From Cricetomys ansorgei (Eukaryota > Chordata > Mammalia > Rodentia > Nesomyidae), in NCBI GenBank assembly GCA_026225945.1, contig JAMJFZ010001081.1, positions 1 to 64,000 of the forward strand: a stretch of DNA of 64,000 bases, written 5' to 3'. A model generated the notes under the pieces. It worked only from the letters and a program-made list of their open reading frames with translations, was not told the origin of the DNA and made no database searches. A program made the translations under genes and the position numbers. Shown piece after piece: positions 10,201 through 21,551 of the stretch (the stretch's first letter is position 1; each line of letters starts with the position of its first letter).

Positions 10201-10453
10201 ACTGCTAGTCACTGTGTTGGTGAGGGAAATGTTCTCCATTTGCAAGCAGAGTTTGGGTGTGAAATGCCGGCTAGACATTGCTGGTTACACCTCACTCTGT
10301 ACCTGTAGACAGACAGGTTCTGAGGATGGCAGAGTAAATCAACCCGGAGTTCAGAGGAATGTGAGCAGGCAATAGGTTAAATGGCTTTACCACTTGGAGG
10401 TGGCTTCTGCCAGTAAGGTTTCATGGGCATTGACAGCTGAGCCCACATGCACC
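10201..10453. other. Fzd10 downstream flank
   Basis: No feature is seen beyond the GT-rich cleavage-site context. Confidence 0.5.
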
Positions 10454-10735
10454 CAGGAACCCACAGAGGAAAGCAGCAGTGTTTACCTGACCCACTGTGT
10501 GCTCCAGGCTACCCTTTGAACCATCCAGGAATCCACAGAGGAGAGTGACAGTGTTTACCTGGCCTACTGTGTGCATCAGGCTACTCTGAACCCTGCAGGA
10601 ACCCACAGAGGAGATCAGCAGTGTTTACCTGACCTATTGTGTGCACCAGGCTACTCTGAACCCTCTAGGGACCCATAGAGGAAAGCAGCAGTGTTTACCT
10701 GACCCACTGTGTGCACCAGTCTGCACTGTGCAGAC
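10454..10735 (+). repeat. 70-bp minisatellite, about four copies
   Basis: The marker GTTTACCTG recurs at 10481, 10553, 10623 and 10693, giving periods of 72, 70 and 70 nt. Each unit also contains a 'CCCACAGAGGA'-like block and 'CACTGTGTGCACCAGG'-like sequence. Units differ at a handful of positions. It is not a known interspersed family that I recognise. Confidence 0.93.
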
Positions 10736-12504
10736 TGCAGCTCTGGGGCCATGTGTTCAGCTTCAGAGCTGGATAGGAGAAAGTGGCACTAAATGGGGTC
10801 ACCAGCAACAAGTTCAGACTCTAGGCCACCTCAAAGCTCCCCACATCCTAGGTGTAGACCCAGGAATTGCTGTGCAAAGACTTGACTAAGCCAAAGTTCT
10901 AGCTAGAAAGACCAAAGGGCACCATCTAGGGCTGAGGTGTGTGTTGGGGGAGGTGGGGGTTGGGACCTACTCAGCTGTCCCCAGAGCCTGTGCTGCCCAG
11001 CTTTGTACCTCAGAAGTGCTTTGAACAATTTGAGTCCTGAAGTGGAGACCAACTTGATTGTGGCCTATTGGAGGTGTCCAGGAGGGCCCCCTCCAACAAG
11101 ACCAGGCTAATGAAAAACCCAAATGGGTTGAGGAAGTTTCACAGGATCATTGTCCCTGTGCAGGAAGGATAGGTGAACTAGGTGGTCTGGGAACAAGTCT
11201 AGGAATCAAAATGACAGGCAACCAGGCCATCAGTGAGTATAAAACCCAGAATACAAAGTCTTAGAAATAAGACCTCTATGTTGACTATTGTTGCTCTCAC
11301 CCCCAGAAGGTGATGCAGAAGTTGTGTGTGTGTGTGTGTGTGTGCGCGGGTGCGCGTTTTTGTAGTGCTCACATGCGTACATGCTTAATTTTGTACCACA
11401 GTGCCCAGCTGGCTAGCCCCAGACTCATCTGCCACCCTGAGCTGTTGTGGTTAGTTTGTGCAGGCTTTGAAAGTCCATCCAGAGAAAAGCCAAGGCCAAG
11501 AATGTGGATGAGGCCTTTCTTGTTCAGCGCTGTGATCCCGTGTCACTGCGGCTCCATCGGCACAGTGACAGGGATCTAATATCAAGAGACTTTAACATAT
11601 GGCCTGGGCAAGTGCTCCTTTGCCACTGGCCACAGTGAGCAGCCTTGAGGCTTCTAGCATGCACATTTTCTGCACTCTCTTGTCCTGTCTGTCTGTCTGT
11701 CTATCTGCATCTGTCTGTCTCTTGCAGATGCTTGCCGGCTGGAGGCCAGACCAGATACCTGGTATAAAGAAACGCATCAAGGTTAAAAGTTATAAAGCTC
11801 ACACCCATGCACATATGACAAAGCCAAAGAGCTTTGCCCTTGCTGGATACATACGCACACACAAACCTCGCCACTTATCATTGGAGCCCTCAGCTCTGTA
11901 CAGACCTCAGAAGGGAACTGCTGTTTCCTTAATTTAGAGACTGCAGGTCACTCCAGGACCACAGCATGGTGGAGGGATCTGAGAGGTGACAGTAGCTTCC
12001 TAGAGAAGGTAATATCAAGGTAATGCAGCACCCACTCTGCTCTTGGCTCTCCCTGCCACTTGGGGGTACTCACAGGTTGTGCAGGGAGCAGTGACTTCTG
12101 GAAACTGCTGCCCTAGTAGAGGAGACAGAAGCTCGCATACATCTCAGTTTCCCAAATCATGGGGAGGTGTCCCCGAGGCAGGGATCCTCACTGGGATTGG
12201 GACACCCAGCACAGATGACTGCAGAGCACAGGTGAAGCTGCTGGGTCATCAGAGGGCCAAAGCAGAACTGTAGGTAGAGAATAGAAAACCCCATTGACAG
12301 ACAGGGCCTGACTGGTGCCCCTCAAATACCCAGCACCAAGTAGAGTGCCTTGTCCAGGCAGTACAGGCCACAGTGAAAGAATGGGGACCATAGCAGTGGC
12401 TACAGCCCAAACAGGCGTGAGAGCTTCTTTGGACCACTGATTCAGAGAGTGACCCTCCAGTAGATGGGGGAGGGGGGATCCACGAAACACTGGGTGTTTG
12501 TACA
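10736..12504. other. Non-coding with simple repeats
   Basis: No gene is seen. A (TG)n tract at 11323-11344 and a (CTGT)n patch at about 11685-11721 are the only recognisable structure. Confidence 0.6.
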
Positions 12505-12585
12505 TCTAACCCTCTCTGACAAGGAAATTCAAGGTTCAGAGAGGTCGGGAGTCTAGTCCAATGTCTCAGAGCTGCATGCAGGCCG
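12505..12585 (+). mobile_element. MIR SINE fragment
   Basis: Sequence of the type 'GACAAGGAAATTCAAGG' followed by 'TTCAGAGAGGTCG' matches the MIR core. Confidence 0.55.
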
Positions 12586-12724
12586 CAGCCTCTAAAAGCT
12601 ACTGCCCCCAGCATAGCCTGTGAGCAGCCGCAGCTAGAAACAAAGGATGAGTTCTCTGTAATAGTCTACATGTGACCCTCCAGGTGATAGGAAGCCAATT
12701 GGAGGTCACAGACTGATGTTACAG

Positions 12725-12819
12725 ATGTTTTATGAGCCTCTGTGATGTGAGTGTTGGGAACCGAACCCAGGTCCTCTGAGAGAACAGTCAATGCTCTTAA
12801 TCGCTGGGCCATTCTCTCC
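12725..12819 (-). mobile_element. B3/B2 SINE fragment
   Basis: The reverse complement of the tRNA-derived head is seen ('GGGAACCGAACCCAGGTCCT', then a 'GCTCTTAA.CGCTGGGCCAT' block). Confidence 0.75.
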
Positions 12820-12822
12820 TTA

Positions 12823-12952
12823 TTGTTTTGAGACAGGGTCTCTCACTAAACCAGGAGCTCACCAACTGGCTAGACTGACCATTAAGCTTGGGCAAGCCTC
12901 CTGTCTCTGCCTCTGTAGCACTGGAATTATGAACACACACTGCTACACCCTA
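12823..12952 (-). mobile_element. B1 SINE
   Basis: A 7SL-derived B1 in reverse orientation starts at 'TTTTGAGACAGGGTCTCTC' and directly abuts the preceding SINE. Confidence 0.75.
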
Positions 12953-13837
12953 TTATTGAGACAGGGAGTTAGGGATTCAAATTCAGGATTCTACTGAGAG
13001 TCCCAGAAGACAGGATTGAGATCAGCATCAATCCCCTGTGCAGCCCAGTGCCACAATGGAGAGGCCAGGGCTCCTAATACATTTCATTGCCCCTCCCCCC
13101 AGAGAGTCAACCTTGCATCGTTAATGGCCTCCAAAGAGAATGATCTTCCTTACAGGCCCAGGATTCAGAGAATACCCTCTGATCTTGCAAGTGTAAAAGG
13201 CAGCGCAGTGGCTTCGCACGGTGAGGGGGACCCGAGCTCTGTGACTTTGAACACACCCTCACATCACAGCCACCTCCAGGGACAAGGGCTCGGTGCTGGA
13301 CTCCTCCCCACGCAAATGGATGGCAAAGCAGCAGCATGGAGATGAGAAATGCAGGCAGGCTGCAGGGGAGCCCTAGGATGACATGGGGCCAGGGGTTTTC
13401 ATGTTTTTATTAAGAGTGCGAAGGCCAAGCTGGGGGGAGGAGGGAAGGAGCTGTTTGAAATCCAAAAAGAATGAGTTTCCATCAAGGTAGGTGAGCTGTT
13501 GTAATTGGGGACACCCCTAGGAAAACGGCTGGATCCCTGGCAGATCCTCGGCAGCCTGTGGGAACTTTCAGAAGTCCATCGTATCTTGCCTTTTATTAGA
13601 AGACATTTTTAATTAAAAAATGAGGATTCCCAGCCTCTCCTCCAGGGGCTTTAGTGTCTTTGAAAGGATTCAAAGCCATTCCTTGCCTGGCACCATCCTC
13701 TGTCTAGAAGGTAGTGTCTTCCGGGAGCCTTTGGGATAGAGTCCTCAGCCTGGGCATTATCTTAAAGTATCTTAAAGACTATTACTAAAAAGACAGTATC
13801 TTAAAGACTATTCTTATCTTTTTTAAAGAACCCTAAA
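12953..13837. other. Non-coding sequence
   Basis: No gene or clear repeat is seen, apart from a short tandem 'TATCTTAAAGACTATT' motif near 13765-13812. Confidence 0.5.
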
Positions 13838-13953
13838 AGCAGGGCAGTGCGTGTCTGTAATTCTAGCATTTGCTAGAATGGTAGCAGAGGTAGGTGGATC
13901 CCCAGGTCAAGGTCACCCTGAGTTACACACGGAGACCCTGACTCCAAAACAAG
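13838..13953 (+). mobile_element. Diverged B1-like SINE
   Basis: Blocks resembling 'GTAATTCTAGCATTTG', 'GGTAGGTGGATC' and a final CTCCAAAACAAG fit an old B1 on the + strand. Confidence 0.55.
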
Positions 13954-14460
13954 AAAGTCCTCAGTATCCCAATAACCCCTGCATTTACTCTCCTTCCGCC
14001 CTGTCCCAAACACACATTGTTGGCTAAGCGCAGCGTAGCCTGTTTTCCTTTCGGTGGCTCTTCTGAGGCTACTATCCATCCCTCCTGTCACCAGGGTCCA
14101 TGAAGGGTGACTTGGAATAAACATGGGGGCAGACTTCAGGTCACTCTGCTTTCCCTTGTTTGGCATGGAGTAATGAGTCTATGATTCAGTTTGCTTCTCT
14201 TGGGGGAAACATGTCTACATTAGCAAAATGGATTGTTGAAAGAAAGGTAGGCTGTAAAATTTGCTCTTCATCCCTAGCGGCCAAGAGCAGACTGTTTCCC
14301 ATCAGTGAAGCCCAGAGCTCTTCCGAATTCCTTCTTAGCCCATCTCCCAGGTGAACAGAGGACACTAAAGAAAACGGCCCCACAGGGAGCAAGGGAATAC
14401 GTTGCTTATTCTGAACAGACCTTTGGAGGGCTTTATTCTTTTCAGTGAAAAAATATCACA

Positions 14461-14827
14461 GGCACTGGGGAGATGATGGCTTAATGGGTGAAGTGCTTGC
14501 TCTGTAAGTATGAGGAGGACCTGAGTTTCAATCCCATGTACAACACCCAGCTTGGCTGTGCCTGAGTGTAGTCCTGGTTCTGCGAGGTTTAGTGCGGTGA
14601 AGACAGGAAGACCTAGGGCTTGCTGGTCAGCCAGCCTAGCCAAAATGGAGATTTCCGGGTTCAATGAGAGACTCGGTATGCAAAAAAAAAGGAATAATAA
14701 AGATGGGATCAAGGGATGCACTATCTCAACCTCTAGCCTCCACTCTACCTCTAGAAACTCACACCAGCACGAGCAGCACATACATAAACAAGTGTACACA
14801 CACACACACACCAACACACACACACAA
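14461..14827 (+). mobile_element. B4-like SINE ending in a (CA)n tract
   Basis: The head resembles B2/ID ('GGGGAGATGATGGCTTAATG'). It is followed by B1-like sequence including 'GGTCAGCCAGCCTAGCC' and ends in (CA)n at about 14796-14826. Confidence 0.65.
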
Positions 14828-14979
14828 AGAAAAGAGGTCCCACACAACCCAGTTGTTAAACCAACATCCAAGCAAGACACCTCTTTAGCTTAAGAAAAAC
14901 ACATCTTCCGATCTGGGCTATGCAGTGTGTCCTTGGGGGAAACAATGGGGAGACTGAGCTCATGGGGAAGAACTGTCTT

Positions 14980-15150
14980 CATTGTGTTTCCTGTTGCTGT
15001 GATAAAATGCCCTGATAAAAGCGACACAGGGGAGAGGGATTTACTTGGCTCCAAATAAGGTCCATCGTTGTTAGAGAAGTCAAGGCGGGAACTGAAGGCA
15101 TCTAGTCACAGGACATCCATAGTCAAGAGCAGAGAGACACGAATGTGTAC
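14980..15150 (-). mobile_element. Fragment of LTR-like rodent repeat
   Basis: The start 'CCTGTTGCTGTGATAAAATG' is characteristic of the reverse-complement end of the family also seen at 1876-2200 and 44225-44575. It is truncated and diverged. Confidence 0.5.
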
Positions 15151-15284
15151 GTGCTTGGGGACAGAAGGAGACATTATCACAGGTGTAGGAAACTATAGAC
15201 ATTTGGGCAACTTTGTGTAACTTTAGAACCTGTGGTGTCTATTGATCATGAATACACCATTCCATCTCATGATAGATTGCTGCT

Positions 15285-16400
15285 GTGCACATCCTACTTT
15301 ATGACTCGGTGGGTCAGCTGGTGGTTCATTGTCGAGCGTTCAGTTCCTACTAAGGCCCAGGAACAGGCTAAGAGCTGTCTCTCAAAGGACAAATAGCTGT
15401 CTGCAGATGATGGCGGTCCTTTGCAACAAGGACCATTGTGATACACCTAGATGGGCTTGCCAAAGCCTTCAAGCAGCATCCCCATCTGCCACTGACAACT
15501 CAAATATCATTGATTCTGCTGGATCGTATGGTCCAAGTGGTAGAGCAGCCTGCACAGCAGCCTGAACCTGTTGAAGAGCCTTCTCCTGTTCCAGGGTCCC
15601 ACTCAAAGCTAGCAGCTGGCCGAGTCACTTAGTATATGGGCCCAAGTAACACAAGTAAACACACCTACTAGGCACTGTGCTTCTTGGTGGTGGGAGGAGC
15701 CAGGCACGACAATTTATCTCTCACCTTAAAAGGAATATCTCTGTATGCCCCATGCCACTGCAAACTCCTATACATTTCCCCTGAGGTAGAAGGCCCTTGA
15801 ATTTTAGTTGGGTGTTTATTTCCCATCTTTTGATGTGCATATGTGTTACCAACAAGTCCAAAATAGTTGCTACCTCCTGTTCACTTGGTCCAATCAGCAT
15901 AATATCACCAATATAGTGGACTAGTATGATATTTTTGTGGAGGAGGACAGACAGTCAGATCCCTTCTAAGTTATGACACAGGACTGGAGTGTTAACATAC
16001 CCTTGATGATAAAACTGCGAAAGTATGTAGCTGACCTCGCCAGCTGAAAGCAAATTGTATCTGGTGGTCCTTTATGAACAGGTACCGAGAAAAAAAAAGG
16101 CATTTGCTAGATCAGTAGCTGCATACCACACACCAGGAGGTGTGTTCATCTGCTCAGGTAAGGGGTACCACATCTGGTACAGCAGCTGCAATTGGAGTCG
16201 ATGCTTGATTACTCTTGTGAGAAACCCACTGTCCTTCTCCGTGATCCATCTGTCTTTTGCACAGGCCAAACAGGAGAGTTAAAAGGGAGATGTGGTGGAA
16301 GCCCACCACTCCTGCATCTTCCAAGCCCTTGATGGTGGTGGCTTCGATTACCATGCTCCCTCTAGAAAGAGCTAAGAACTACTTGAGGTGCTTGCTGAGG
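15285..16400 (-). pseudogene. Decayed ERV-L-like retroviral pol (reverse transcriptase) remnant
   Basis: Read on the - strand, an open stretch at 16072-16269 contains the RT-type motif TDLANAFF. Further downstream, near 15885-15925, lies a degraded catalytic YxDD box (it reads YIGD). These are landmarks of an ERV-L class reverse transcriptase. Several frame breaks separate the fragments and no full-length frame exists, so it cannot encode a functional polymerase. I could not recognise gag, integrase or flanking LTRs with confidence. The subfamily assignment rests on motif spacing only. Confidence 0.7.
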
Positions 16401-16867
16401 GCGGGGGAAGAACAGAGTGGGTACTAGAGGGAGATAGTTATAAATACCAGCTAAGGTCACGTGACTAGCTACAGAAAGAAATGAGGCTTGTGATTAACAT
16501 GAGGTGCTTCTGTCCTGATTTGTTAAGAATATGCTTGGACATATATAACACATGTATTAAGCCGATCTCTGTGTTTTATTTCCTTCATTCCTTTATCGTG
16601 TGATGGAACACTGATGGAGACAAACGTCACCGGTAAAGTGGTGTAAACCTATGTTATCATATTTAAGTTACAAAATATTCAAAGACCAAGCATTTCTCAA
16701 GGGTCTTTGCCTCCCATTCTGAGGGGTGCATCTGCAGTTGCACATGGAACCGCTGTATCGTGTTAGGCAGGATTGTGACCTTGTTACCGCTTCCATTTGG
16801 AAAGTAAACAAGACCTAAGGAGATATGATTGGATGTCAAGTCGACAAGAGGGGTTGACTTGGGACAG
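16401..16867. other. Non-coding, possibly more ERV-derived sequence
   Basis: No gene is seen. Its position upstream (on the - strand) of the pol remnant makes further decayed ERV sequence plausible, but I found no diagnostic motif. Confidence 0.3.
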
Positions 16868-17290
16868 TTAATCTTGGTTTATCAACTTGACTGGATCTAG
16901 TAGCAACCAACAGGTAAGCCACTATACACACCTGTGTGGAATTTCTTGATCAGTTTAATAGAAACAGGAAGTCCCACCCGAAATGTGGGTGGCAACTTCC
17001 GGAAAGCCCAAATCAAGGACGTCTAAGAAAGAAAAAAGAGAAAACCTTTGCAGTTTGCCTGTTTGCCTTTGCACAATGCTGGCAAGTTGGTCTACTCTGC
17101 TGGCAACCTGACGGTGCTGCCATTCTTTGCTGATATCAGGACCCAGCCTCTTCGGCTTTCTAACATGCACTGGTGGCGCTCCAGGAATCCTACAGGCCTT
17201 CAGCGCCACACTGACATCCGGCTTCTCCGGCTGAGGCAGCCACTGTTGGTCGGCCGAGGTGGTGTCATGTAAGTCAATCTAACAAACCCC
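16868..17290 (+). mobile_element. LTR-like rodent repeat, diverged
   Basis: The start is near 'TTAATCTTGGTTTATCAACT' and a block 'CCCGAAATGTGGGTGGCA' follows. Both match the family seen at 44225-44575. The 3' part differs, so it may be a distinct subfamily or a composite. Confidence 0.45.
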
Positions 17291-18093
17291 TCTTAAATAC
17301 ATATATTCATTCAATGGTTCTGTTCCTCTAGGAAAAGACAAATGTGAGGAAGTTTGTCGTCCGTGCACAGAATGTGAAAGTCATCTGTGTGGGTGTGCAA
17401 TCATTTTGTGGCCATGAGGCAATAGGTCCCCTATGAAAGCCAAAAACTCTTGACAGGTACTAATCAAGAAGCAGCCAGCCTTGTTATGACTTCATTAAAC
17501 GTTTGTACCTCCAGGCTTCTTGTTAGGCGAGCTAATTAAGTGCCTGTTTTCTGAGTGTCAGCACGCTGGGCGTCCTTCTCTTAGGAAGGTAGAGCTGGTA
17601 GAGTCAACCAGTGCACACAGGTTTGATGTTGTTGAGTGTTCATGTGTTTTTCTGGGTCTTCCTTGATTATTACAATGGTTGTCCAAGTAACTGAGCATCA
17701 TGGGGGATGAAGACAAAAGGAGGGGCATTAAAAGGCAGAAAAAGGATTTCACTCAAGTCTGGCTTGGTGAACCTGGGAGTGTATGGTGGTCAGTTACACA
17801 AGTGGGATCCAGGCAGCTACAACAGAAGTCCCTGTAACTGAGGAATCCCACCACACTGTAGATGACACAGGAAAGCAGGGAAAGTCTCACTGTCTGACAT
17901 CCAAGCAGCCACACCTTGGAAGAGCCCTTCATGCCCCATCAGTTTACACCTTATATACACACTTTGAGGATAGCTCGTTGTGTAGTTCTGCGAGCAAAAC
18001 AGCCTCGATCTTCATCAGATTGGTTGTGCCTGCATACAAGAGTCCATCAGGATTAAGCTTGTTCTCTTTCCATTAGAGAGAGTAAAGTGAGTT
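17291..18093. other. Non-coding, probably old interspersed repeat
   Basis: No gene is seen. The sequence has the look of diverged retroelement DNA but no family was recognised. Confidence 0.35.
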
Positions 18094-18352
18094 ATTGGAC
18101 CCTCACCTGCAATTTCAGCAACTCCTCCCCTCCATGTGTAAGCAAGTCTGCCCTAATTTCATGTAACCTTAGAGAAGGTCATTGGACCCTCACCTGTGAT
18201 TCCAGCTGCTCTCTCCTGTTCCTATCAGCCATTTGTATTCAATTCTACCCAGGTCTTGGGTCTCAGGAGGTGCTAGGGTGTATAGGCTGGGGAAAGTCAA
18301 ATGAATGGGCTCCACCTGAGTGGCCATGGGGATGCCATCATCCATCCTAGGT
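18094..18352 (+). repeat. Unclassified repeat, copy A, with internal duplication
   Basis: The 16-mer ATTGGACCCTCACCTG occurs at about 18095 and again at about 18181. A second genomic copy of the block is at 54952-55145, sharing the order of several motifs ('CATTTGTAT', 'CAGGTCTTGGG', 'GCCATCATC'). Confidence 0.55.
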
Positions 18353-18617
18353 GAAGACTTTTCAGTGTGGCTGCATCAGAATCCCCCATACTCCTGTCAT
18401 TAACCCTTCACCTATGCCCTGTTAGTAAGCCCAATGAGTTCATCGGTTCCCCGGGGAGAACGTAGGTGCAGCTGCAGTTTGGTGTGTCATTGGATCCTTA
18501 TGAAATGGAGGGCGACATTGTTTCCATCGCCTCCAGACAAGAAATTCTTGAAACTTCCCTCTACAGGGAATGGTCACTGTTCATACAAGCAGGAGGCAGG
18601 TGAATGTAAAGAAAACT
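18353..18617. other. Non-coding, nothing recognised
   Basis: No gene or named repeat was seen. Confidence 0.5.
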
Positions 18618-18755
18618 TAAGACCTCTGTAACCCCAGCATCTAGGAAGTGGAGGCAGGAGGATCAGAAGTTCAGAGTCAATCCACAGCTACATGGAGAGT
18701 TCAAGGCCAGTCTCAGCTACATGAGACCCTGTCTTAAAAAAAAAAAAAAAAAAGA
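18618..18755 (+). mobile_element. B1-like SINE with A-tail
   Basis: Blocks 'TGTAACCCCAGCATCTAGGA' and 'AGTTCAAGGCCAGTCTCAGC' are B1-type, followed by a poly(A) run at about 18737-18753. Confidence 0.75.
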
Positions 18756-18821
18756 TAGGGAGCTGGGTGGGGGTGATTGTTGAGTGGATAAAATACCTGT
18801 CCCTTAAGTGTCAGAATCAGT

Positions 18822-18967
18822 TTGGCCCAGTGGTGGTGGCGCACACCTTTAATCCCAGCACTTGGGAGCCAGAGGCAGGTGGATCTCTGAATTCGAGGCC
18901 AGCCTGGACTCCAGAGTGAGTTCTAGGCAGCCAGGGCTACACAGAGAAACTCTGCCTTGAAAAACCA
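18822..18967 (+). mobile_element. B1 SINE
   Basis: The near-complete B1 signature includes 'GGTGGTGGCGCACACCTTTA', 'GAGGCCAGCCTGGACTCCAG' and 'CAGGGCTACACAGAGAAACT'. Confidence 0.95.
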
Positions 18968-18996
18968 AATCAATCAATCAATCAATCAATCAATCA
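18968..18996 (+). repeat. (AATC)n microsatellite at a B1 tail
   Basis: About seven AATC units directly follow the B1 A-rich tail, the usual place for tetranucleotide seeding. Confidence 0.95.
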
Positions 18997-19394
18997 CAGT
19001 TTGGATCATCAGAATCTGGGGCAAGCTGACTAAGTAGAGCAGCCAGAATCAGGGAACTCTGGGCTCAGCAAGATACACTCTGGAGGAGGACAGTGGAGAA
19101 GGACTGAGGACACCTGACTCAACTCTGGGCCTTCACATGCACACACATTCTGTGCCCCTGTCCCTGGGAACACACAGTGTGAATAACATACTTAGATACA
19201 CAAATTACTCAGAAAGTCTACAAAGTGATATCAAATCCATCACATGTGAGTAAAACAGTCGAGAAAAAGAAATCCCTGCAGGACCAGAAAGGACATGGTC
19301 TGCTAGAGATGGTGCCAACCAATTGGAGTAATCGAATTGTTGTAGGGCAAGCATTAAGATAGAGACATAAAAGAATAACACGTAAGACCTATAG
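18997..19394. other. Non-coding, nothing recognised
   Basis: No supported gene or repeat was seen. Confidence 0.5.
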
Positions 19395-19480
19395 AGGGGC
19401 TGGAGAAGGAGGTTCGGCAGTCAAGGGAGCTTGGTGCTCTTGAAGAGAATTAGGGTTCAGCTCCCAGCACGACATTGGCT
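19395..19480 (+). mobile_element. B2-type SINE head fragment
   Basis: A diverged 'GGGGCTGGAGAAGGAGG' head is followed by a 'GGTTCAGCTCCCAGCA' block. It is 3' truncated or interrupted. Confidence 0.6.
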
Positions 19481-19519
19481 TTTAGGAACATTTTAATTAC
19501 ATTTTTATTCATTTAATCT

Positions 19520-19678
19520 GTGTCTGTGCATGTGCGTGTGCCATGACTTATGAGTGTAGGCCAGAGGACCATGTGTGGAAGTCAGTTCTCTTACCACCAT
19601 GTGGATTCTGGGAATGGAACTCAGGCTGTCAGGCTTGGCAGCAGGCACCTTTAGCAGAACCACCTAGCAGGGCCTTTT
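19520..19678 (-). mobile_element. B3-type SINE
   Basis: The reverse complement carries 'AGGCCAGAGGACC'-like and 'GGAATGGAACTCAGGCTGTC'-like blocks typical of B3. Confidence 0.6.
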
Positions 19679-19798
19679 TATTTTGAGACAGGTTACCCAA
19701 GCGCATCTTGAACTCATTCTGTGACCTGGAGAAGATCTTGAACTCTCCATCTCCCTGCCTCAGGCTCCTGGGTATCTGTGATGATAGGCCCAGCTGGC
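19679..19798 (-). mobile_element. B1 SINE
   Basis: It starts near 'TTTTGAGACAGGTTACCC' and contains the reverse B1 blocks. It is diverged. Confidence 0.7.
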
Positions 19799-20721
19799 AG
19801 TAAATATTCTTCTGAGCTCATCAAGAAATTCTTGTTATTGCAGAATGAAAACCAAAACTGTTTTTCAAAATGATGGTATGATTACATAATGTAGAATCTG
19901 GTAAGGCCAAAGAAACCGATTAAAAACACAAACCTCTAAAGGAAAACTGAAGAGACAGGAGCTGTAGTTGCATGTTCGGGGCTGACAACAGAGGTTCAGT
20001 GGACCCTCACCCTCACTCAGTCCTCAAAGAACTCATGAAGGTACAGTCATTTCCCAAATACAGCAGCCCTCTGCTGTTCTCAGGTCGATGACACCAGGAC
20101 CTGGTTCACACATGGAGAAATATGCTCTCCGTCTCACTCAGGTCGGGGCATAAGTCACCCATTCCATGAGGAGGTGTTTGTTGATGGGTGTCTGCAGCTA
20201 CAGCTTCACAGGAGGCAGGACCCTGCCCAGCAGCTCCGTGGTCAAATAAATGTCAATATCAAGAATTGGGAACAATCCAGATGTATGTCAGTAGGCAGGT
20301 CGCATCAGTGAGGGGTCGGTGGTGGAGCCCTAGAATAGAAAATGACGTGTGGTCAAGTAAGGTAATCCATGGTGCAGGCACCACCTGGGAAACGGGCCTC
20401 ACCACATTGCTGAGCAGGCCTGGCCTGGCTGGGACAGACCATCGTGGGCTCTTCTTGCTTACGTGTGTGTATTCTCCTTCCGTTCCACACCCCTGCCTCC
20501 TCAGTGGTTAAACATTCTGAAAAATCACCTCTGGTGTTCCGTGCATGAAGCAAGTTACGCGGGGCAGGGTGCGGCTTACGTTTGTGTTTTTGTAAAATGT
20601 GTGCGTGTCCTGGGAATGAGACTATTTACGAAACTCGTCCACAGCTGGTGGATATTTTCTCAGTTTCAGGTTTTGACAGTCAACGTGTGTTGTGAAGAAA
20701 GAGGGTAGAAAGGGAGTTTGG
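19799..20721. other. Non-coding, nothing recognised
   Basis: The short frames here carry no recognisable domain; no supported gene. Confidence 0.5.
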
Positions 20722-21090
20722 CAGATAGGTGATGGATGGATGATTAGATGAGACATGATCTTATACATATATATAGGTGATGGATAGACAGATCATAGAC
20801 ATATAGACTATAGATATGTGGTAGATAGTAGGTGATAGATAGGCAAGTTGCCACTTAGATAGATGCATAGATGATTAGTAGACAAATGATAGTTGAATTG
20901 ATTATACATAACATATAGATAGATGATTGATAGATTGATAGATGATAGGGGATAGATGTTTGATATAGATAATTGATAGGCAATAGTTGATTGATAATTG
21001 AAATGCTGTAGATAGCTTATAGACGATGAATGGGTAGATAGATAGGTAGATGATTGATAGAAGGATAGATAGGTGATTGATTGATAGACA
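20722..21090. repeat. Long degenerate GATA/GATT tetranucleotide tract
   Basis: About 370 nt are built from GATA, GATG, GATT and TAGA words on the + strand with many interruptions. It is an old expanded and decayed microsatellite. The 79-aa frame across it is an artefact of the repeat. Confidence 0.9.
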
Positions 21091-21383
21091 CTCTCCAGCT
21101 ATAAAAGACAACAGGACACTGCATATTATCACCTGCTTCACTTTCTGTCAATCAAATGCCCTCTGAGGCTAGGAAGACAGCAGTGTGACCTTCCTTTCAT
21201 GTGAGAAGGTGACCAAAGCAGACAGTAGGTCAGTAGCCCCACTGGAAGGCCTAGGCTCCTCACAGCCCCATTCCTGCAGTTGCTCCCATACAGATAGGGG
21301 CTCCCAGTGTCAGTAGATATCCTGACTCTTCAAGATGAGCCCCAATACTTCTATTGGTTGCAGGGTCAAGTCTCCTGCACGTA

Positions 21384-21551
21384 AGGCCAGGCAGTGGTGG
21401 CACATGCCTTTAATTAAGCACTAGGGAGGTAGAGGCAGGTGGATTTCTGTGAGATCAAGGCCAGCCTGGTCTACAGAGTTCCAGGACAGCCAGAGTTACA
21501 ACAGAGAAGCCCTCTCTCAAAACAACAAAACAGCAACAACAACGACAACAC
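21384..21551 (+). mobile_element. B1 SINE with (CAA)-rich tail
   Basis: The B1 blocks 'AGGCAGGTGGATTTCTGTGA' and 'AGGCCAGCCTGGTCTACAGA' are clear and the copy ends in an AACAAC-rich tail. Confidence 0.93.

Noticed and set aside
10454..10735. CRISPR-like array (regular repeat spacing of about 70 bp)
   Set aside because: The whole 70-bp unit is repeated with no unique spacers, and the genome is mammalian; it is a minisatellite.
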